A DNA stretch of 64,000 nt from Paralteromonas sediminis (GCF_003820355.1 NZ_RPOK01000001.1:956847-1020846); one strand, 5' to 3'; shown: positions 24,612 through 34,221, counted from the first letter of the stretch. Program-made: numbers and translations. Notes: generated by a model from the sequence alone, not told the origin.

Positions 24612-24645
24612 TTGTCACTGATGTTGAGTGACAAATGTCACATAT
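24612..24645. promoter_or_regulatory. Overlapping TGTCAC/GTGACA inverted repeats
   Basis: TTGTCACT at 24612-24619 pairs with AGTGACAA at 24627-24634 (7-bp spacer). The right arm also forms GTGACA-AA-TGTCAC with the next bases. Three TGTCAC/GTGACA half-sites within 33 bp lie in the divergent region between the membrane protein and the serine hydrolase, so they are good operator candidates. The cognate regulator is not known. Confidence 0.45.
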
Positions 24646-24774
24646 CGCTCAGGCCATCATGAGGCTAATTTTGTTGTTCATCATTAATATCATCCCTTTT
24701 GTCATTGATAGGGAGACGCCGTGCGGTTAACTCGTATTATGCGACTCAAATAGTTAAATAGGAGTGACCTTAGA

Positions 24775-26265
24775 ATGAAAAAACTAAACCAGATGACCAA
24801 TTTATTGTTGGTGGGAAGCCTTTTATTCGGCCTATCTTGCTTGCCCATTCATGCTAGTGAAACACACAAAAAAATGGATGAGTACTTACAACACTGTGAG
24901 GAAGTAAAAGTATGCAACGGCGTTTTCTTAATCGCTGATAAGGGGGAGATTATCCACCACCGAGCTTATGGAATTGTCGGCACGAAAGATGACACCACAC
25001 TGACGACACATCACGCATTTGATATTGGTTCCGTTACCAAACAATTTACAGCAGCAGCGATTATGCGTCTGAGGGATCAAGGCAAATTAAGCTTCGATGA
25101 TCCACTTAAAAAATATATTCCGGAGATAGACTATCCTGGTATTACCCTAAGGCACTTATTAAACCACACCTCAGGTATCCCTGAGGTAATGAAGTATTTC
25201 ACTCAATTGTATCGCCAAGACAAAGTTGATTACCCAATAACGAATCAAAGGCTAATTTCTGTTCTTGCTACCCAGCATCCAACTGAATACTTTAAACCTG
25301 GCACCGACTGGAAATACAGCAATACAGGCTACTATTTGCTTGCCAGCGTTATAGAGAGGGTCAGTGGGCTCGCTTACAGCCAGTTCATGGAGCAAGAATT
25401 TTTTGAACCTCTCAATATGAAAGGAACCCGAGTTTATGGTGCGAGTACAAGTGCTGACTTCAATGCACAGCGAAGTTATGGTTTCAGAGCGCGATTTGAC
25501 GGTGCAAGAAGACGTTTCGATCAAATCCCTCATTATTTTTTAGTGGGCAGTGGTGGTATTTATTCTACCGCGACAGACTTATTTACGTGGTCGAAAGCGA
25601 TAATGGCGCAACAATTATTTTCTGAAGATAGTTGGACACAGGCCACTCGCCACACAATGTATGGCGATAATAAAGTAAAGGAGTATGGATTCGGTTGGGG
25701 GCTTAAGCCGTCTAAAGATGGCAAAACTGCAATTAAGCACTCTGGCGATTGGCGGGGCTTTAAGGCTGGGTTTGCGCTATATCCTGACCAAGGTCAAACC
25801 ATTGTCATGTTAACTAACAATAACTCGCATGACGGTATCGATGAAGTGTTAGATGGTTTGAATGCAATTCTTGCGGATAAAACCGTGGCGCCGGTAAAAC
25901 AGAGCTTAAGTCACGCTTTGTATCCGGTCTTAATGGACGCTGATGAAACGCTTGCTGCTTCAATTTTTGCAAAGGCAAGTGATCAGAGCAATACGCAATA
26001 TGTCATTGATGAACGTATGCTAAATCAATTGGGCTATTTGCTTCTTGAAAAAGATAAAGCGAAAGCGGCGATTAAGGTCTTCAAATTTAACAACAGTACT
26101 TTCCCTGAATCACCTAATACTTATGACAGCCTCGCAGAGGCACATGCTACGTTAGGCGATGTAGACAACGCGGTTGAGTTATTGAGGATAATGCAAATAA
26201 AGTTCCCCGCTCATACTGATTACGACAAAAGACAAAGTGAATTAGAGGCGTTAAATTCGATTTAA
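24775..26265 (+). CDS. Secreted class-C beta-lactamase-like serine hydrolase with TPR tail
   Basis: The 496-residue product has a signal peptide (LLLVGSLLFGLSCLPIHA) and the serine hydrolase/esterase fold of class C beta-lactamases. The nucleophile Ser and Lys lie in GSVTKQFTAA (SxxK), the Tyr in YSNTGY (YxN), and HSGDWRGFKAG replaces KTG. A C-terminal segment (from about residue 410) has TPR-like helices (NTYDSLAEAHATLGDVDNAV). Likely a peptidase or esterase rather than a resistance enzyme. A good ribosome binding site (AGGAG) precedes the ATG. Confidence 0.88.
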   Translation: MKKLNQMTNLLLVGSLLFGLSCLPIHASETHKKMDEYLQHCEEVKVCNGVFLIADKGEIIHHRAYGIVGTKDDTTLTTHHAFDIGSVTKQFTAAAIMRLRDQGKLSFDDPLKKYIPEIDYPGITLRHLLNHTSGIPEVMKYFTQLYRQDKVDYPITNQRLISVLATQHPTEYFKPGTDWKYSNTGYYLLASVIERVSGLAYSQFMEQEFFEPLNMKGTRVYGASTSADFNAQRSYGFRARFDGARRRFDQIPHYFLVGSGGIYSTATDLFTWSKAIMAQQLFSEDSWTQATRHTMYGDNKVKEYGFGWGLKPSKDGKTAIKHSGDWRGFKAGFALYPDQGQTIVMLTNNNSHDGIDEVLDGLNAILADKTVAPVKQSLSHALYPVLMDADETLAASIFAKASDQSNTQYVIDERMLNQLGYLLLEKDKAKAAIKVFKFNNSTFPESPNTYDSLAEAHATLGDVDNAVELLRIMQIKFPAHTDYDKRQSELEALNSI

Positions 26266-26297
26266 CCTCATACTCGTTAATCTGAATATTTACTAAA

Positions 26298-26323
26298 GAG
26301 GAGGGTGAAACGCAGCCCTCCTC
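26298..26323. repeat. Hairpin between convergent genes
   Basis: GAGGAGGG at 26298-26305 pairs with CCCTCCTC at 26316-26323 across a 10-nt loop. It lies between the serine hydrolase stop and the convergent MAPEG gene, without a T-run; probable bidirectional transcript end or mRNA stabiliser. Confidence 0.45.
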
Positions 26324-26368
26324 GACATTCGGCTTTTACCTGATTGTTTTGCGTTTAGCGATATTCTG

Positions 26369-26785
26369 TTAAACGATAATGTGAATTGACGTAGTCACCA
26401 GCATCAAAATAACCATCAGTACAGAAACTAGAAAACAACGAAAACGGATTGGTACTCGATTGTTAGTCACGTGGACAAAAGCATGGCAGTATCTGGCAGC
26501 CACAAATAGCCAGGCAAATGTTACCGTTATAAAGCTAACACTGTTGGTCATGTAAGTGACTAGGGAAAGCACGTAGAACAATACAGGGATTTCAAATTGG
26601 TTTGCGATGTTGTTAGACACTAATACAACATCACTAGGCCAGGCTTTGTTATTCACAGCCGCCTGCTTTAAATCCACACTCTTGTTTTTCGCAGCGTTGA
26701 GTTTTCGCTTACCAAGAAGCATGAAAAGAAATATAACAAGAAAAACTTGTGCTAATACGGGATAAAAGATGACTTCGGTATTCAT
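26369..26785 (-). CDS. MAPEG-family membrane protein
   Basis: The 138-residue protein has four hydrophobic helices and the MAPEG pattern: loop AWPSDVVLVSNNIANQFEIP followed by FYVLSLVTYMT, and later AARYCHAFVHVTNNRVPIRF (the R-x3-H-x9-N-x2-R-x-R-like signature). Family members act in eicosanoid and glutathione metabolism in eukaryotes; bacterial substrates are mostly unknown. It is convergent with the serine hydrolase gene. Confidence 0.85.
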   Translation of the reverse strand: MNTEVIFYPVLAQVFLVIFLFMLLGKRKLNAAKNKSVDLKQAAVNNKAWPSDVVLVSNNIANQFEIPVLFYVLSLVTYMTNSVSFITVTFAWLFVAARYCHAFVHVTNNRVPIRFRCFLVSVLMVILMLVTTSIHIIV

Positions 26786-26951
26786 TGTGTTTGCTCATGC
26801 ATTAGGTTTTCGATAACACTAATCAATAATGCGAAGCCATACTTTGCGCGACGTACATTTTGTTCGCTTAATCGTTCAAAACTCTACAGTATCTTTGTCT
26901 GAAAACCTCGATTGATTGATGGAATAAACCGCTTTTAAAATACCTATTTCA

Positions 26952-27704
26952 TTATCTATATCCTGCATATTCATAAAGTGAAGATATTGGCTCACGGCTT
27001 AATTCGATTATGTTTTTATTGGTATTTAGCATGGCTCGATAAATGAGGTGTCTACCGGCCTTATAGCCAATAAACATTCTTCCGTCAGGATGTTCGCCAG
27101 ATACCCAATGCATATAGTTGGCGTCGTCTGGTAGTGTCAGGATTTCTTTTATCCACTCATCCACGTTGTCTGAATCAAGGAGCATATCGAAGGCTTGACC
27201 ACTTAGCAGTTCCGAAAAAACTGTCGCTAACCCTTCGTTTGCAGTTGCTATGTGAATGCCAGGTCCGAATTTATTATCTTCGATAGTCCATCCCGATGCG
27301 ACATGATGCAATTCATGCAAAACCGTAGACCGCAAGCCGTTTTCAATCGCGCGAGTAATACCACCTTTGCCATAGTCTGAAAGCATGAGATTGATCTTGC
27401 CGACGGGGGTATGGTTAGTTGCCATACCTGTGATTCCGCCCACAATATTTAAATCCCAATCTACAGTTTCGATGGTGAAAATAATCTGTTTTGTCATCTT
27501 TGGAAAAAAGGCGCGGACATCTCTCTCGGCAAAGGTGACTATTGATTCGAGTTGAGCTTTTTCAGTTTTCGTTAACTTATCATCCTTATATTCAAATAGG
27601 ATGTCAGGATTTGCTCCTGGCACAGATGAAGCATGTGCTAACGCCGGCGTGAAGAAAATGGCCATAGCTATCAATCCAACCCACGGTAATTTTAGTAAAC
27701 CCAT
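26952..27704 (-). CDS. Secreted HExxH metalloprotease-like protein
   Basis: The 250-residue product has a signal peptide (LIAMAIFFTPALAHA). The central motif STVLHELHHVASG is a zinc-binding HExxH, and a second Glu, in ATANEGLATVFSE about 22 residues later, could be the third ligand as in gluzincins. The arrangement resembles DUF2268-type predicted Zn-dependent proteases. The C-terminal domain (MHWVSGEHPDGRMFIGYKAG) also fits that family. Substrate unknown. Confidence 0.72.
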   Translation of the reverse strand: MGLLKLPWVGLIAMAIFFTPALAHASSVPGANPDILFEYKDDKLTKTEKAQLESIVTFAERDVRAFFPKMTKQIIFTIETVDWDLNIVGGITGMATNHTPVGKINLMLSDYGKGGITRAIENGLRSTVLHELHHVASGWTIEDNKFGPGIHIATANEGLATVFSELLSGQAFDMLLDSDNVDEWIKEILTLPDDANYMHWVSGEHPDGRMFIGYKAGRHLIYRAMLNTNKNIIELSREPISSLYEYAGYR

Positions 27705-28088
27705 TATTAATCCTCTGGTTGTGAGTACTTCTGTTTAAGAGCACGACGCTTTTAATGATGCCGGCATCGCCGAATCCGCGGTCACAGTATCTTGACTGCA
27801 CGGTTATACATTTTCAGAGTGTTAAAAGTAGCGTGTATAGCTGCAGATTGATGTACAGATGGTTCATTTTTTAGTGCAGCTCGTTCTTTTCAGATGAAAT
27901 GCCATTGCGCTACTTTTTCTTTTTTGTTCTTATCTAATGATATGAGTACTGCATTCAATTCAGCAAACTTGGTGGGATCACAGTAGGTTGGACGATTTAC
28001 TAAAGAAGGACAGCCGTAACTTATACAAGTTGTCACCACTTATCCATCAATAATGAGTGGGCCACAAGACACTATGAAGGAAGCCTCT
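27705..28088. other. Gene-poor interval between the protease and GNAT genes
   Basis: About 380 bp. Apart from a possible 49-codon leftward frame (27890-28039) I see no gene, RNA or terminator. It must contain the promoters of the flanking divergent genes. Confidence 0.5.
27890..28039 (-). CDS. Possible 49-residue ORF or gene remnant
   Basis: A leftward frame opens at GTG (28039) and reads through protein-like sequence: three Cys in the first 20 residues, then YCDPTKFAELNAVLISLDKN and a Lys-rich end (KKEKVAQWHFI) before TGA. There is no convincing ribosome binding site and no signal peptide. It looks more like the C-terminal remnant of a decayed gene than an intact small gene; chance is also possible. 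Confidence 0.2.
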   Translation of the reverse strand: MVTTCISYGCPSLVNRPTYCDPTKFAELNAVLISLDKNKKEKVAQWHFI

Positions 28089-28544
28089 ATGGACCTTGTT
28101 TACCGTTCAGCTAAATTGCAAGACTTAGAGAGTCTGGTATCTCTTTTATCCAGTGACCCACTGGGCAGCCAACGAGAAGACGCGACGTTACCACTTAATG
28201 ATGCTTACCTATCAGCCTTTGAAGCTATCAACAGCGACCCAAATAATGCGTTAATTGTTGTTGAGCTTGATGGAAACGTAGTTGGTATGCTTCAAATGAC
28301 CTTTATTCCTTATTTAACCCATATTGGTAGTTGGCGTTGCCTCATTGAAGGCGTTCGCGTTCATGAAGCTTTCAGGGGGCAAGGTTTAGGCGAGAGGATG
28401 TTTGAATTTGCTATCAAAAAAGCTAGGAGTAAGGGGTGTCGTTTAGTTCAACTCACCAGTGATAAGCAGCGCCCTGATGCTATAAGGTTTTATGAAAAAC
28501 TTGGTTTTAAGGCGACGCACGAAGGGTTTAAGTTAGCGCTTTAA
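28089..28544 (+). CDS. GNAT-family N-acetyltransferase
   Basis: The ATG at 28089 is chosen because AAGGA lies 7 nt upstream; the in-frame ATG at 28053 has none. The 151-residue product shows the GNAT core: GNVVGMLQMTFIPYL, then RCLIEGVRVHEAFRGQGLGE with the acetyl-CoA binding RGQGLG, and RFYEKLGFKATHEGFKL at the end. The last 17 bp overlap the convergent AraC gene. The acceptor is unknown. Confidence 0.86.
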   Translation: MDLVYRSAKLQDLESLVSLLSSDPLGSQREDATLPLNDAYLSAFEAINSDPNNALIVVELDGNVVGMLQMTFIPYLTHIGSWRCLIEGVRVHEAFRGQGLGERMFEFAIKKARSKGCRLVQLTSDKQRPDAIRFYEKLGFKATHEGFKLAL

Positions 28545-29496
28545 TTCGTCTTATTTCGCCAGGGGTACGCCCGATAACTTTTTTGAATGCCCGGGTAAAT
28601 GAAGATTCAGATTGGTACCCAAAGTCCAAAGCAATCGCAATGATACTCTTGTTAGTTTGTTTTATTGCAGAGTAGGCGAGCGACATTCGCCACTCCGTCA
28701 GATAGTCAATCGGCGAATTCCCTACCAGTTGCTTAAATTGCACAGCAAACCCTGTTCTTGACATACCAACAGCCTGCGCTAATTCAGCAATAGACCAATG
28801 TCGGGAAGGCGATTCATGAACTAATTCGATCGCTTTAGTAATTCGGGGGTCTTTTAATGCGCCTAACCATGTTGGCGTATCAGTCGAGGCCTTGTCCAGG
28901 TGGTCTCTAATGGCTGTTATCACCAGTAAATCAGCAAGCTTAGATGTCGCCCCCGTTGTGCCCGGGTTCAAATTAGTGACCTCATCTGCAATTAATTCGC
29001 TTATGGTTTTTATAGTGTGACTAACCTGTGATGAGGTTGAATGAACAGTAATTGAAGAAGGCAGTGACTTAATTAACCTCTTTGTCAGCGGATGCGTAAA
29101 GGTCACCGCGCCGCATATGAGGCTGCACTTACCCCCGTTTCCGCCGAAGTGCAGATTTTCATAGCGCCCGGGCGCTATATTGATGGGTAAATCGAATAAA
29201 GGAACAGGTTCTGTGCCACTACCATCAGAGAGTATGTGGCCTTTTCCAAGCGGCAGTAATGTGAAATCGCCCCTTTTTAAAACATAGTGTTCGTTCGACG
29301 TCTCAACGCTCGCTTCGCCTTCCATTACGCGATGAAATATCATGCAATTTTTAATGGGGGGATAGTCTATTGACCAAGGACTTTGTAACCTTGACCGAAT
29401 AAAAAAAAGACTATCCAAGGACATTTGGCTGAGTAACTGACCATACAGTGACTCGCTTACCGGCTTATTCGTCTTAGGCGGCTGGTTCGTGGGCAT
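28528..29496 (-). CDS. AraC-family regulator with cupin sensor domain
   Basis: The 322-residue protein has an N-terminal cupin-like ligand domain (RVMEGEASVETSNEHYVLKR, followed by DFTLLPLGKGH) and a C-terminal double helix-turn-helix of AraC type. The first helix-turn-helix is WSIAELAQAVGMSRTGFAVQ, and the second segment IAIALDFGYQSESSFTRAF is canonical. It resembles the cupin_6 AraC regulators that control nearby oxidoreductase or hydrolase genes. It is convergent with the GNAT gene and divergent from the serine hydrolase at 29857, its most likely target. Confidence 0.88.
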   Translation of the reverse strand: MPTNQPPKTNKPVSESLYGQLLSQMSLDSLFFIRSRLQSPWSIDYPPIKNCMIFHRVMEGEASVETSNEHYVLKRGDFTLLPLGKGHILSDGSGTEPVPLFDLPINIAPGRYENLHFGGNGGKCSLICGAVTFTHPLTKRLIKSLPSSITVHSTSSQVSHTIKTISELIADEVTNLNPGTTGATSKLADLLVITAIRDHLDKASTDTPTWLGALKDPRITKAIELVHESPSRHWSIAELAQAVGMSRTGFAVQFKQLVGNSPIDYLTEWRMSLAYSAIKQTNKSIIAIALDFGYQSESSFTRAFKKVIGRTPGEIRRIKALT

Positions 29497-29856
29497 TTAT
29501 TTTTTAGTGTAAGTAATCTGCTGCCAAGAATAATTAATTGCATGATGTTTGTCTATTTGCCTGGGCTGGTCAGTACTTTAGAAGCGTTAAAGCCATCGAT
29601 TCGCTTTTGTTGAGCTGTTATTTGCATGTCTATAGGTAGACCCCCTGTGTTTTACACATATTGTACGATCGGACATTATTTTTGTTTTAACGGCAAATGA
29701 ATGCATAAATAAATGCCCTATACTTCGGCTCACGTTTAGTCAGTTTATCTGATTGTCTTAGAAGTAAAACAGTCTGATCAGGATACTATTGCATGAATGC
29801 TTTTTATATAAACAGTCATGTAGTCTTCGGGGTTAATGAAAGTGAGAGTGAGCTAT
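29497..29856. other. AraC/serine hydrolase intergenic region
   Basis: About 360 bp, AT-rich. It holds a small GTGTTTTACAC palindrome near 29649 and a CTGATCAG palindrome near 29773, but no gene or RNA that I can support. Regulatory DNA for the two divergent genes is expected here. Confidence 0.5.
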
Positions 29857-31212
29857 ATGCAAATGAAAAGGTTTTATCTGTTTTTAGTTGCCGTTGTATT
29901 TCTGGCTTCTTGCGATGGTAAGGGTGAAGGGCCTAGTGTAGAGAGTGGGTTAGAAGGAAAATCTTTTTCAAGCAAAATGGACCATCTATTCGAAGAATTT
30001 TATGCAAACAATAAATTCATGGGTAGTGTTTCTGTTACGCAACAGGGTAGAGATATTTATTCCAGCGCTTTTGGGTATAGCGATATTGATAGTCAGACGC
30101 TCTCAAATTTAGGCACAAAATATCGAGGTGGCTCTATTACCAAAATGTTTACCTCGGCGCTAGTTTTGAAAGCGGTAGAGGACAAGAAGTTATCCCTTGA
30201 TATGACGGTAGAACACTTTTTTCCTTCAATTGTGAACGCGCCCAAAATTACAATTCGTCAACTGTTAAATCACCGCAGCGGTATTCCTAGTTTCACCAAA
30301 GACCCAGTTTTTTGGAAGGTAAGAACTGATAACATGTCACCCGCGTCACTGCTCAGTCTTATTTCGGAATATCAGAGTAACTTCGAGCCTGACAGTAGTC
30401 ATGAATACAGTAACTCTAATTACTTCTTACTTTCACAAATTTTAGAGCGTGTTTATCAACTGAGTTATGCAGCATTACTGCAAAGAGAGATTGCTGAGCC
30501 ACTGGCTTTACAAAATACCTACTCGGGCCAACGTACCCAGAATGATCAAGCTTATTCTTATGTTTATGAAGATGGTTGGAAGCGATTTCCTGAAACTGAT
30601 TTATCTATCGCTATCGGAAGCGGTGATATTGTTACCACCCCGAAAGACCTGAATGTTTTTATTCGAGCACTTTTTGAAGAGCAAATCATATCGGCCGATT
30701 CGCTCAACAAGATGACTTTGATTAGAGATAATGTCGGCCTTGGTCTTTTCCCATTTTCCTTCAAAAATATTAATGGCTTTGGGCATGGCGGGACAATTGA
30801 CGGATTTCATTCAATTTCAATTTATTTCCCAGAAGAGCAACTTGTTGTGTCAATAATGTCAAACGCCATTGACTACAATATCAACACGCTTTTTACTCAT
30901 GTTTTAAGTATGTACTTTAACGAGCCATTTGAATTTCCAAATTTTGATGGTGTGAGCATAACGGCAAAAGAACTTGAAAAATACGTTGGTATGTACAAAG
31001 GCGAGGGCCCTGGAAAATTCACGATCACGCTGAAAGAGGGTGTATTACATGCGCAATTAAATGATAGCTTCATTGAGCCGCTTATTTACCTTGGCAATCA
31101 CAAGTTCACAAATGAAGAGACAGGCGCACATTTCATATTTGATCCAGAAGCGAATACCCTTGGACTTGAGCAAAGTGGTGTGGCTGATATTTACATGTTC
31201 AACAAGCAATAA
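29857..31212 (+). CDS. Class-C beta-lactamase-like serine hydrolase lipoprotein
   Basis: The start is uncertain between ATGs at 29836, 29857 and 29863; 29857 is used because GTGAG lies close upstream. The 451-residue product has a lipobox (FLASC) and the serine hydrolase motifs GSITKMFTSA (SxxK), YSNSNY (YxN) and GHGGTIDGF. A C-terminal beta domain (from KELEKYVGMYKGEGPGKF) resembles the lipocalin-like DUF3471 tails of this group. It differs clearly from the TPR-tailed homologue at 24775. Probably an outer-membrane esterase or peptidase. Confidence 0.85.
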   Translation: MQMKRFYLFLVAVVFLASCDGKGEGPSVESGLEGKSFSSKMDHLFEEFYANNKFMGSVSVTQQGRDIYSSAFGYSDIDSQTLSNLGTKYRGGSITKMFTSALVLKAVEDKKLSLDMTVEHFFPSIVNAPKITIRQLLNHRSGIPSFTKDPVFWKVRTDNMSPASLLSLISEYQSNFEPDSSHEYSNSNYFLLSQILERVYQLSYAALLQREIAEPLALQNTYSGQRTQNDQAYSYVYEDGWKRFPETDLSIAIGSGDIVTTPKDLNVFIRALFEEQIISADSLNKMTLIRDNVGLGLFPFSFKNINGFGHGGTIDGFHSISIYFPEEQLVVSIMSNAIDYNINTLFTHVLSMYFNEPFEFPNFDGVSITAKELEKYVGMYKGEGPGKFTITLKEGVLHAQLNDSFIEPLIYLGNHKFTNEETGAHFIFDPEANTLGLEQSGVADIYMFNKQ

Positions 31213-31475
31213 ACAAAAGACAAAGAGCGGCATCTCTCGTTAGGGTTAGTCGCTTTTATCTAATTATTTCCCAGGGCTATTGTTCTTTTCCCTGAACTTA
31301 CACTTGGGACACACTAAATATACATTGGGCCATTGACTGCATGATAAGAAAACACGAAGGGTGTTGTACATGCACTCTCGTGCAGCAATGACTCATTAAT
31401 AGGATGACAAAGTTGTGATGGCCAGAGAACTGTGGTGATACCTCGTTAGTACCACCACGGTGCATTCTTATACTA

Positions 31476-31883
31476 CTACACATTGACGCCTAGCTGACGG
31501 CACATGGTTAATTCATCAATTATTTCGAATTCCTTCGCAATCTTGCCATTACGAATAGAGCTAAAAATGGCAACATCAACATTTACCTGCTTGCCACTGG
31601 CAGGTATATCAAGGTAACTCCCCATTTGTGTGCCTGTTAGTCGACCACGAGTAACAACTCGATCTTCTGTTGAGATTTGTTCTATAACTGAAATATGTAA
31701 ATCTGGAAAGGTTGCCTTGTAAGTTCGTAATAGGTCTTCTAGTGCATCTCTTCCTACAAAGCTTATTTCGCCCGCTTGATAGACATAGTCATTATCAACA
31801 ATGTCCTTAATGATGTGATAGTTACCCTGATTGATGACGTCATTAATGAGTCTATTTACTATGTCGACGTTTAGTGATTTCAA
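31476..31883 (-). CDS. SnoaL-like/NTF2-fold protein
   Basis: The 135-residue cytoplasmic protein fits the SnoaL-like ester-cyclase family: N-terminal VNRLINDVINQGNYHIIKDI, the FPDLHISVIEQISTEDRVV strand pair, and RGRLTGTQMGSYLDIPASGK. The fold binds small hydrophobic substrates, but the activity in bacteria is usually unknown. It is a single gene between the serine hydrolase and gamma-glutamyltransferase genes. Confidence 0.82.
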   Translation of the reverse strand: MKSLNVDIVNRLINDVINQGNYHIIKDIVDNDYVYQAGEISFVGRDALEDLLRTYKATFPDLHISVIEQISTEDRVVTRGRLTGTQMGSYLDIPASGKQVNVDVAIFSSIRNGKIAKEFEIIDELTMCRQLGVNV

Positions 31884-32046
31884 TTTGATTAACCTTATTG
31901 TTGGCCTGTTCAGAGGTTTGTAAGGTTAAGCCACATTGCATTTTTAGGATTTGCTTTGCGTTCGTTTTTTTTCACCTATCGTTCGAACATACGTTATTTT
32001 TTCCGACACCCTGCTACGGCGACTTGCTAAATCGACTACCACGGAC

Positions 32047-32089
32047 AGGCACCTCTCAATCAATGATTTTTATTGATTATGAGGTGCCT
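32047..32089. repeat. Strong 16-bp-stem hairpin downstream of ggt
   Basis: AGGCACCTC (32047-32055) pairs with GAGGTGCCT (32081-32089), and the inner AATCAAT pairs with ATTGATT, giving a long two-part stem. It lies 22 bp past the stop of the leftward gamma-glutamyltransferase gene. There is no T-run, so it may act as a 3' stabiliser or a factor-assisted terminator. Confidence 0.6.
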
Positions 32090-32110
32090 ATAAATTAAGT
32101 CGTCACTGCG

Positions 32111-34048
32111 CTACCAAGCGATACCGTAATCATCACCTTGATCACTGGCGCCGCCCTGCATAGTGCCATTTTTCCAGTCAAACCAAATGCCCATGGTGGG
32201 GTTGTATACGCGGTCGACTATTTGTACGTCGTAACCCATTTTTGCTAGTCGGTCTCTAACAAACGGTGTCACATGGTCTCTGGCGACCTGCAGCCGACCG
32301 GGCTCTGCATCATGTGCGCCAAAAGAGCTTTGCATCTGATAGCTAATGAAGTTGCCTTTGCCTTCTGAAGCTTGCTGCACATTCATACCCCATTCCACCA
32401 TGCCAAGGAAAAACTGCAGCATGTTCTGGTCTTGTAAATCTCCGCCTTGTACCGAGAAAGACATAATGGGTTTTCCGTCTTTCAGCGCCAATGATGGCGT
32501 TAATGTAACCCGTGGGCGCTGGCCCGGTGTTACAACATTGTAAGGGTTTAAGGCTTCATCAAGCACAAAGCTTTGCATTCTTTGGCTCAGACCGATGCCG
32601 GTATTACCGGCGATAAACGCTGGGATCCAGCCACCTGAGGGCGTTACTGAGACTACCCAGCCTTCGGCATCTGCTGCTTGAATAGCGGTTGTGCCAGCCT
32701 GAAACGCTTCTTCAAAAGACATTTGATTAGCAAGCTGAAAGCCGTCTTCACCCTCTGCTTCTGCGCTGGGCGGAATGACTTTCCAGTTTTGCCTTAGCGC
32801 CTCAAATGGATTGTCGCCTTGCTGAAATTGATAGGGGTCGCCCGGTAAGTACTCCGTTAAGTTTTTGTCAGGGTCAATTAGTTTTCTTCGCTCAGCGGCA
32901 TATTCTTTGGACAAGAGTCCTGTAATGGGCTCTTCTGGTCCCACGTAAGGGTCGCCGTAATAGAAGTCGCGATCAGCAAATGCTAAGTTCATTGCTTGGT
33001 ATAAGGTATGAATATAGCGTTTGGAGTTGTACCCCATGGCCTGTAAATCAAAGCCTTCCAGTATGTTGAGGGTTTGCAGCAATACTGGGCCTTGTGTCCA
33101 TGTGGTAAGTTTGTAAACGTCTATCCCTCTGTAATTGGTCGTAACGGGTTCTTCTAATTTTACTTCCCAATTCGCTAAGTCTTCTTTGGTGAACAGTCCA
33201 CCAGATGCGCGTGTAGCGTTAACAATTTCTTCCGCAATATCGCCTTTGTAAAAGCGATCATAAGCGGCATAAATGGCTTCTTTGCGGCTCATGCCGCGAG
33301 CTAGCGCCTGTTGTTCTGTTTCTACCAGCTTTCGCAAGGTGGCTGCCAAATCGGATTGAACAAAGATCTCGCCGGCTTTTGGTGCGGCGCGTTGTTCGGG
33401 ATTTTCTGGGTCATAGTGGGGTAAAAATACAGCACGAGACGTAGGCCACTGAGCCAGAATTTCCCGGCGACGTTCCATGTTATTTGCTGCTGATGCTTCG
33501 ATAGGATAACCCTCCGCCATCTCAATGGCGGGTTGAAGCACGTCTGCCAAAGATAGGTTGCCAAACTCAGCCACCATGGTCATTAATCCGCCAGGTGTAC
33601 CCGGTGTAACAGCTGCAAGGGGGCCATTTTCTGGCGGGTACAACATGCCTTTTTCACGGAAAAATTCCGGTGTGGCACCTGTGGGTGCTACGCCTAATGC
33701 ATTAATACCGATAACCTTTTTTGTGTGTGGGTTGTAGATCAACGCTTGTGTTTCACCGCCCCAGCCAAGTACATCCCACATGGTAGCTGTGACCGCTAAC
33801 ATAGCGGCGGCTGCATCTACGGCATTACCCCCGCGCTCAAAAATTTTTGCACCCGCTGTTGTGCCCAATGGTTTACCTGTTATTGCAACCCAGTTTTTTG
33901 CATGTAATACGGGTTTACTCATTTGTTGTGCGTGTAGCTGACCTGACGCGGCAAGGGTAAGTGTGATGCCGAGTAACAGGTTACTCACTGTTATTGCGCA
34001 GCGCGTGGCAATGTTGCTTTTTTCGGTTTTTAACATTGTGTTGACCAT
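32111..34048 (-). CDS. ggt: Gamma-glutamyltransferase-family protein
   Basis: The ATG at 34048 gives 645 residues with a signal peptide (LLLGITLTLAASGQLHA) that a longer version would bury. It is an Ntn-hydrolase precursor, autocleaved before the Thr of AGTTAIQAADAEGWVVSVT, giving a large subunit (about residues 40-470) and a small subunit. GNAVDAAAAMLAVT and the PNNSMQ-like IGLSQRMQSF are conserved. The residue after TT is Ala, where classic enzymes have His, so substrate range may differ from glutathione hydrolysis. It acts in the periplasm. It is divergent from the M14-SGNH gene. Confidence 0.85.
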   Translation of the reverse strand: MVNTMLKTEKSNIATRCAITVSNLLLGITLTLAASGQLHAQQMSKPVLHAKNWVAITGKPLGTTAGAKIFERGGNAVDAAAAMLAVTATMWDVLGWGGETQALIYNPHTKKVIGINALGVAPTGATPEFFREKGMLYPPENGPLAAVTPGTPGGLMTMVAEFGNLSLADVLQPAIEMAEGYPIEASAANNMERRREILAQWPTSRAVFLPHYDPENPEQRAAPKAGEIFVQSDLAATLRKLVETEQQALARGMSRKEAIYAAYDRFYKGDIAEEIVNATRASGGLFTKEDLANWEVKLEEPVTTNYRGIDVYKLTTWTQGPVLLQTLNILEGFDLQAMGYNSKRYIHTLYQAMNLAFADRDFYYGDPYVGPEEPITGLLSKEYAAERRKLIDPDKNLTEYLPGDPYQFQQGDNPFEALRQNWKVIPPSAEAEGEDGFQLANQMSFEEAFQAGTTAIQAADAEGWVVSVTPSGGWIPAFIAGNTGIGLSQRMQSFVLDEALNPYNVVTPGQRPRVTLTPSLALKDGKPIMSFSVQGGDLQDQNMLQFFLGMVEWGMNVQQASEGKGNFISYQMQSSFGAHDAEPGRLQVARDHVTPFVRDRLAKMGYDVQIVDRVYNPTMGIWFDWKNGTMQGGASDQGDDYGIAW

Positions 34049-34221
34049 GGTTTCTTTTGTATTTAAGTAATTGACAAATAATCGTACGGAACAAGTCAGC
34101 AGTATGTTCAGTTTTAATGAGACGCATAATGCATGAATCCGGGTGATTTGAGTCTCAACTTTAATGCATAAAACAAGTAGTATTGCCTGTAATTCAATTT
34201 CAATAAACGCGTTAGGACGAC

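Noticed and set aside
31898-32098. 66-codon plus-strand frame before ggt
   Set aside because: No ribosome binding site, Phe/Cys-rich low-quality sequence, and its 3' half is the long hairpin.
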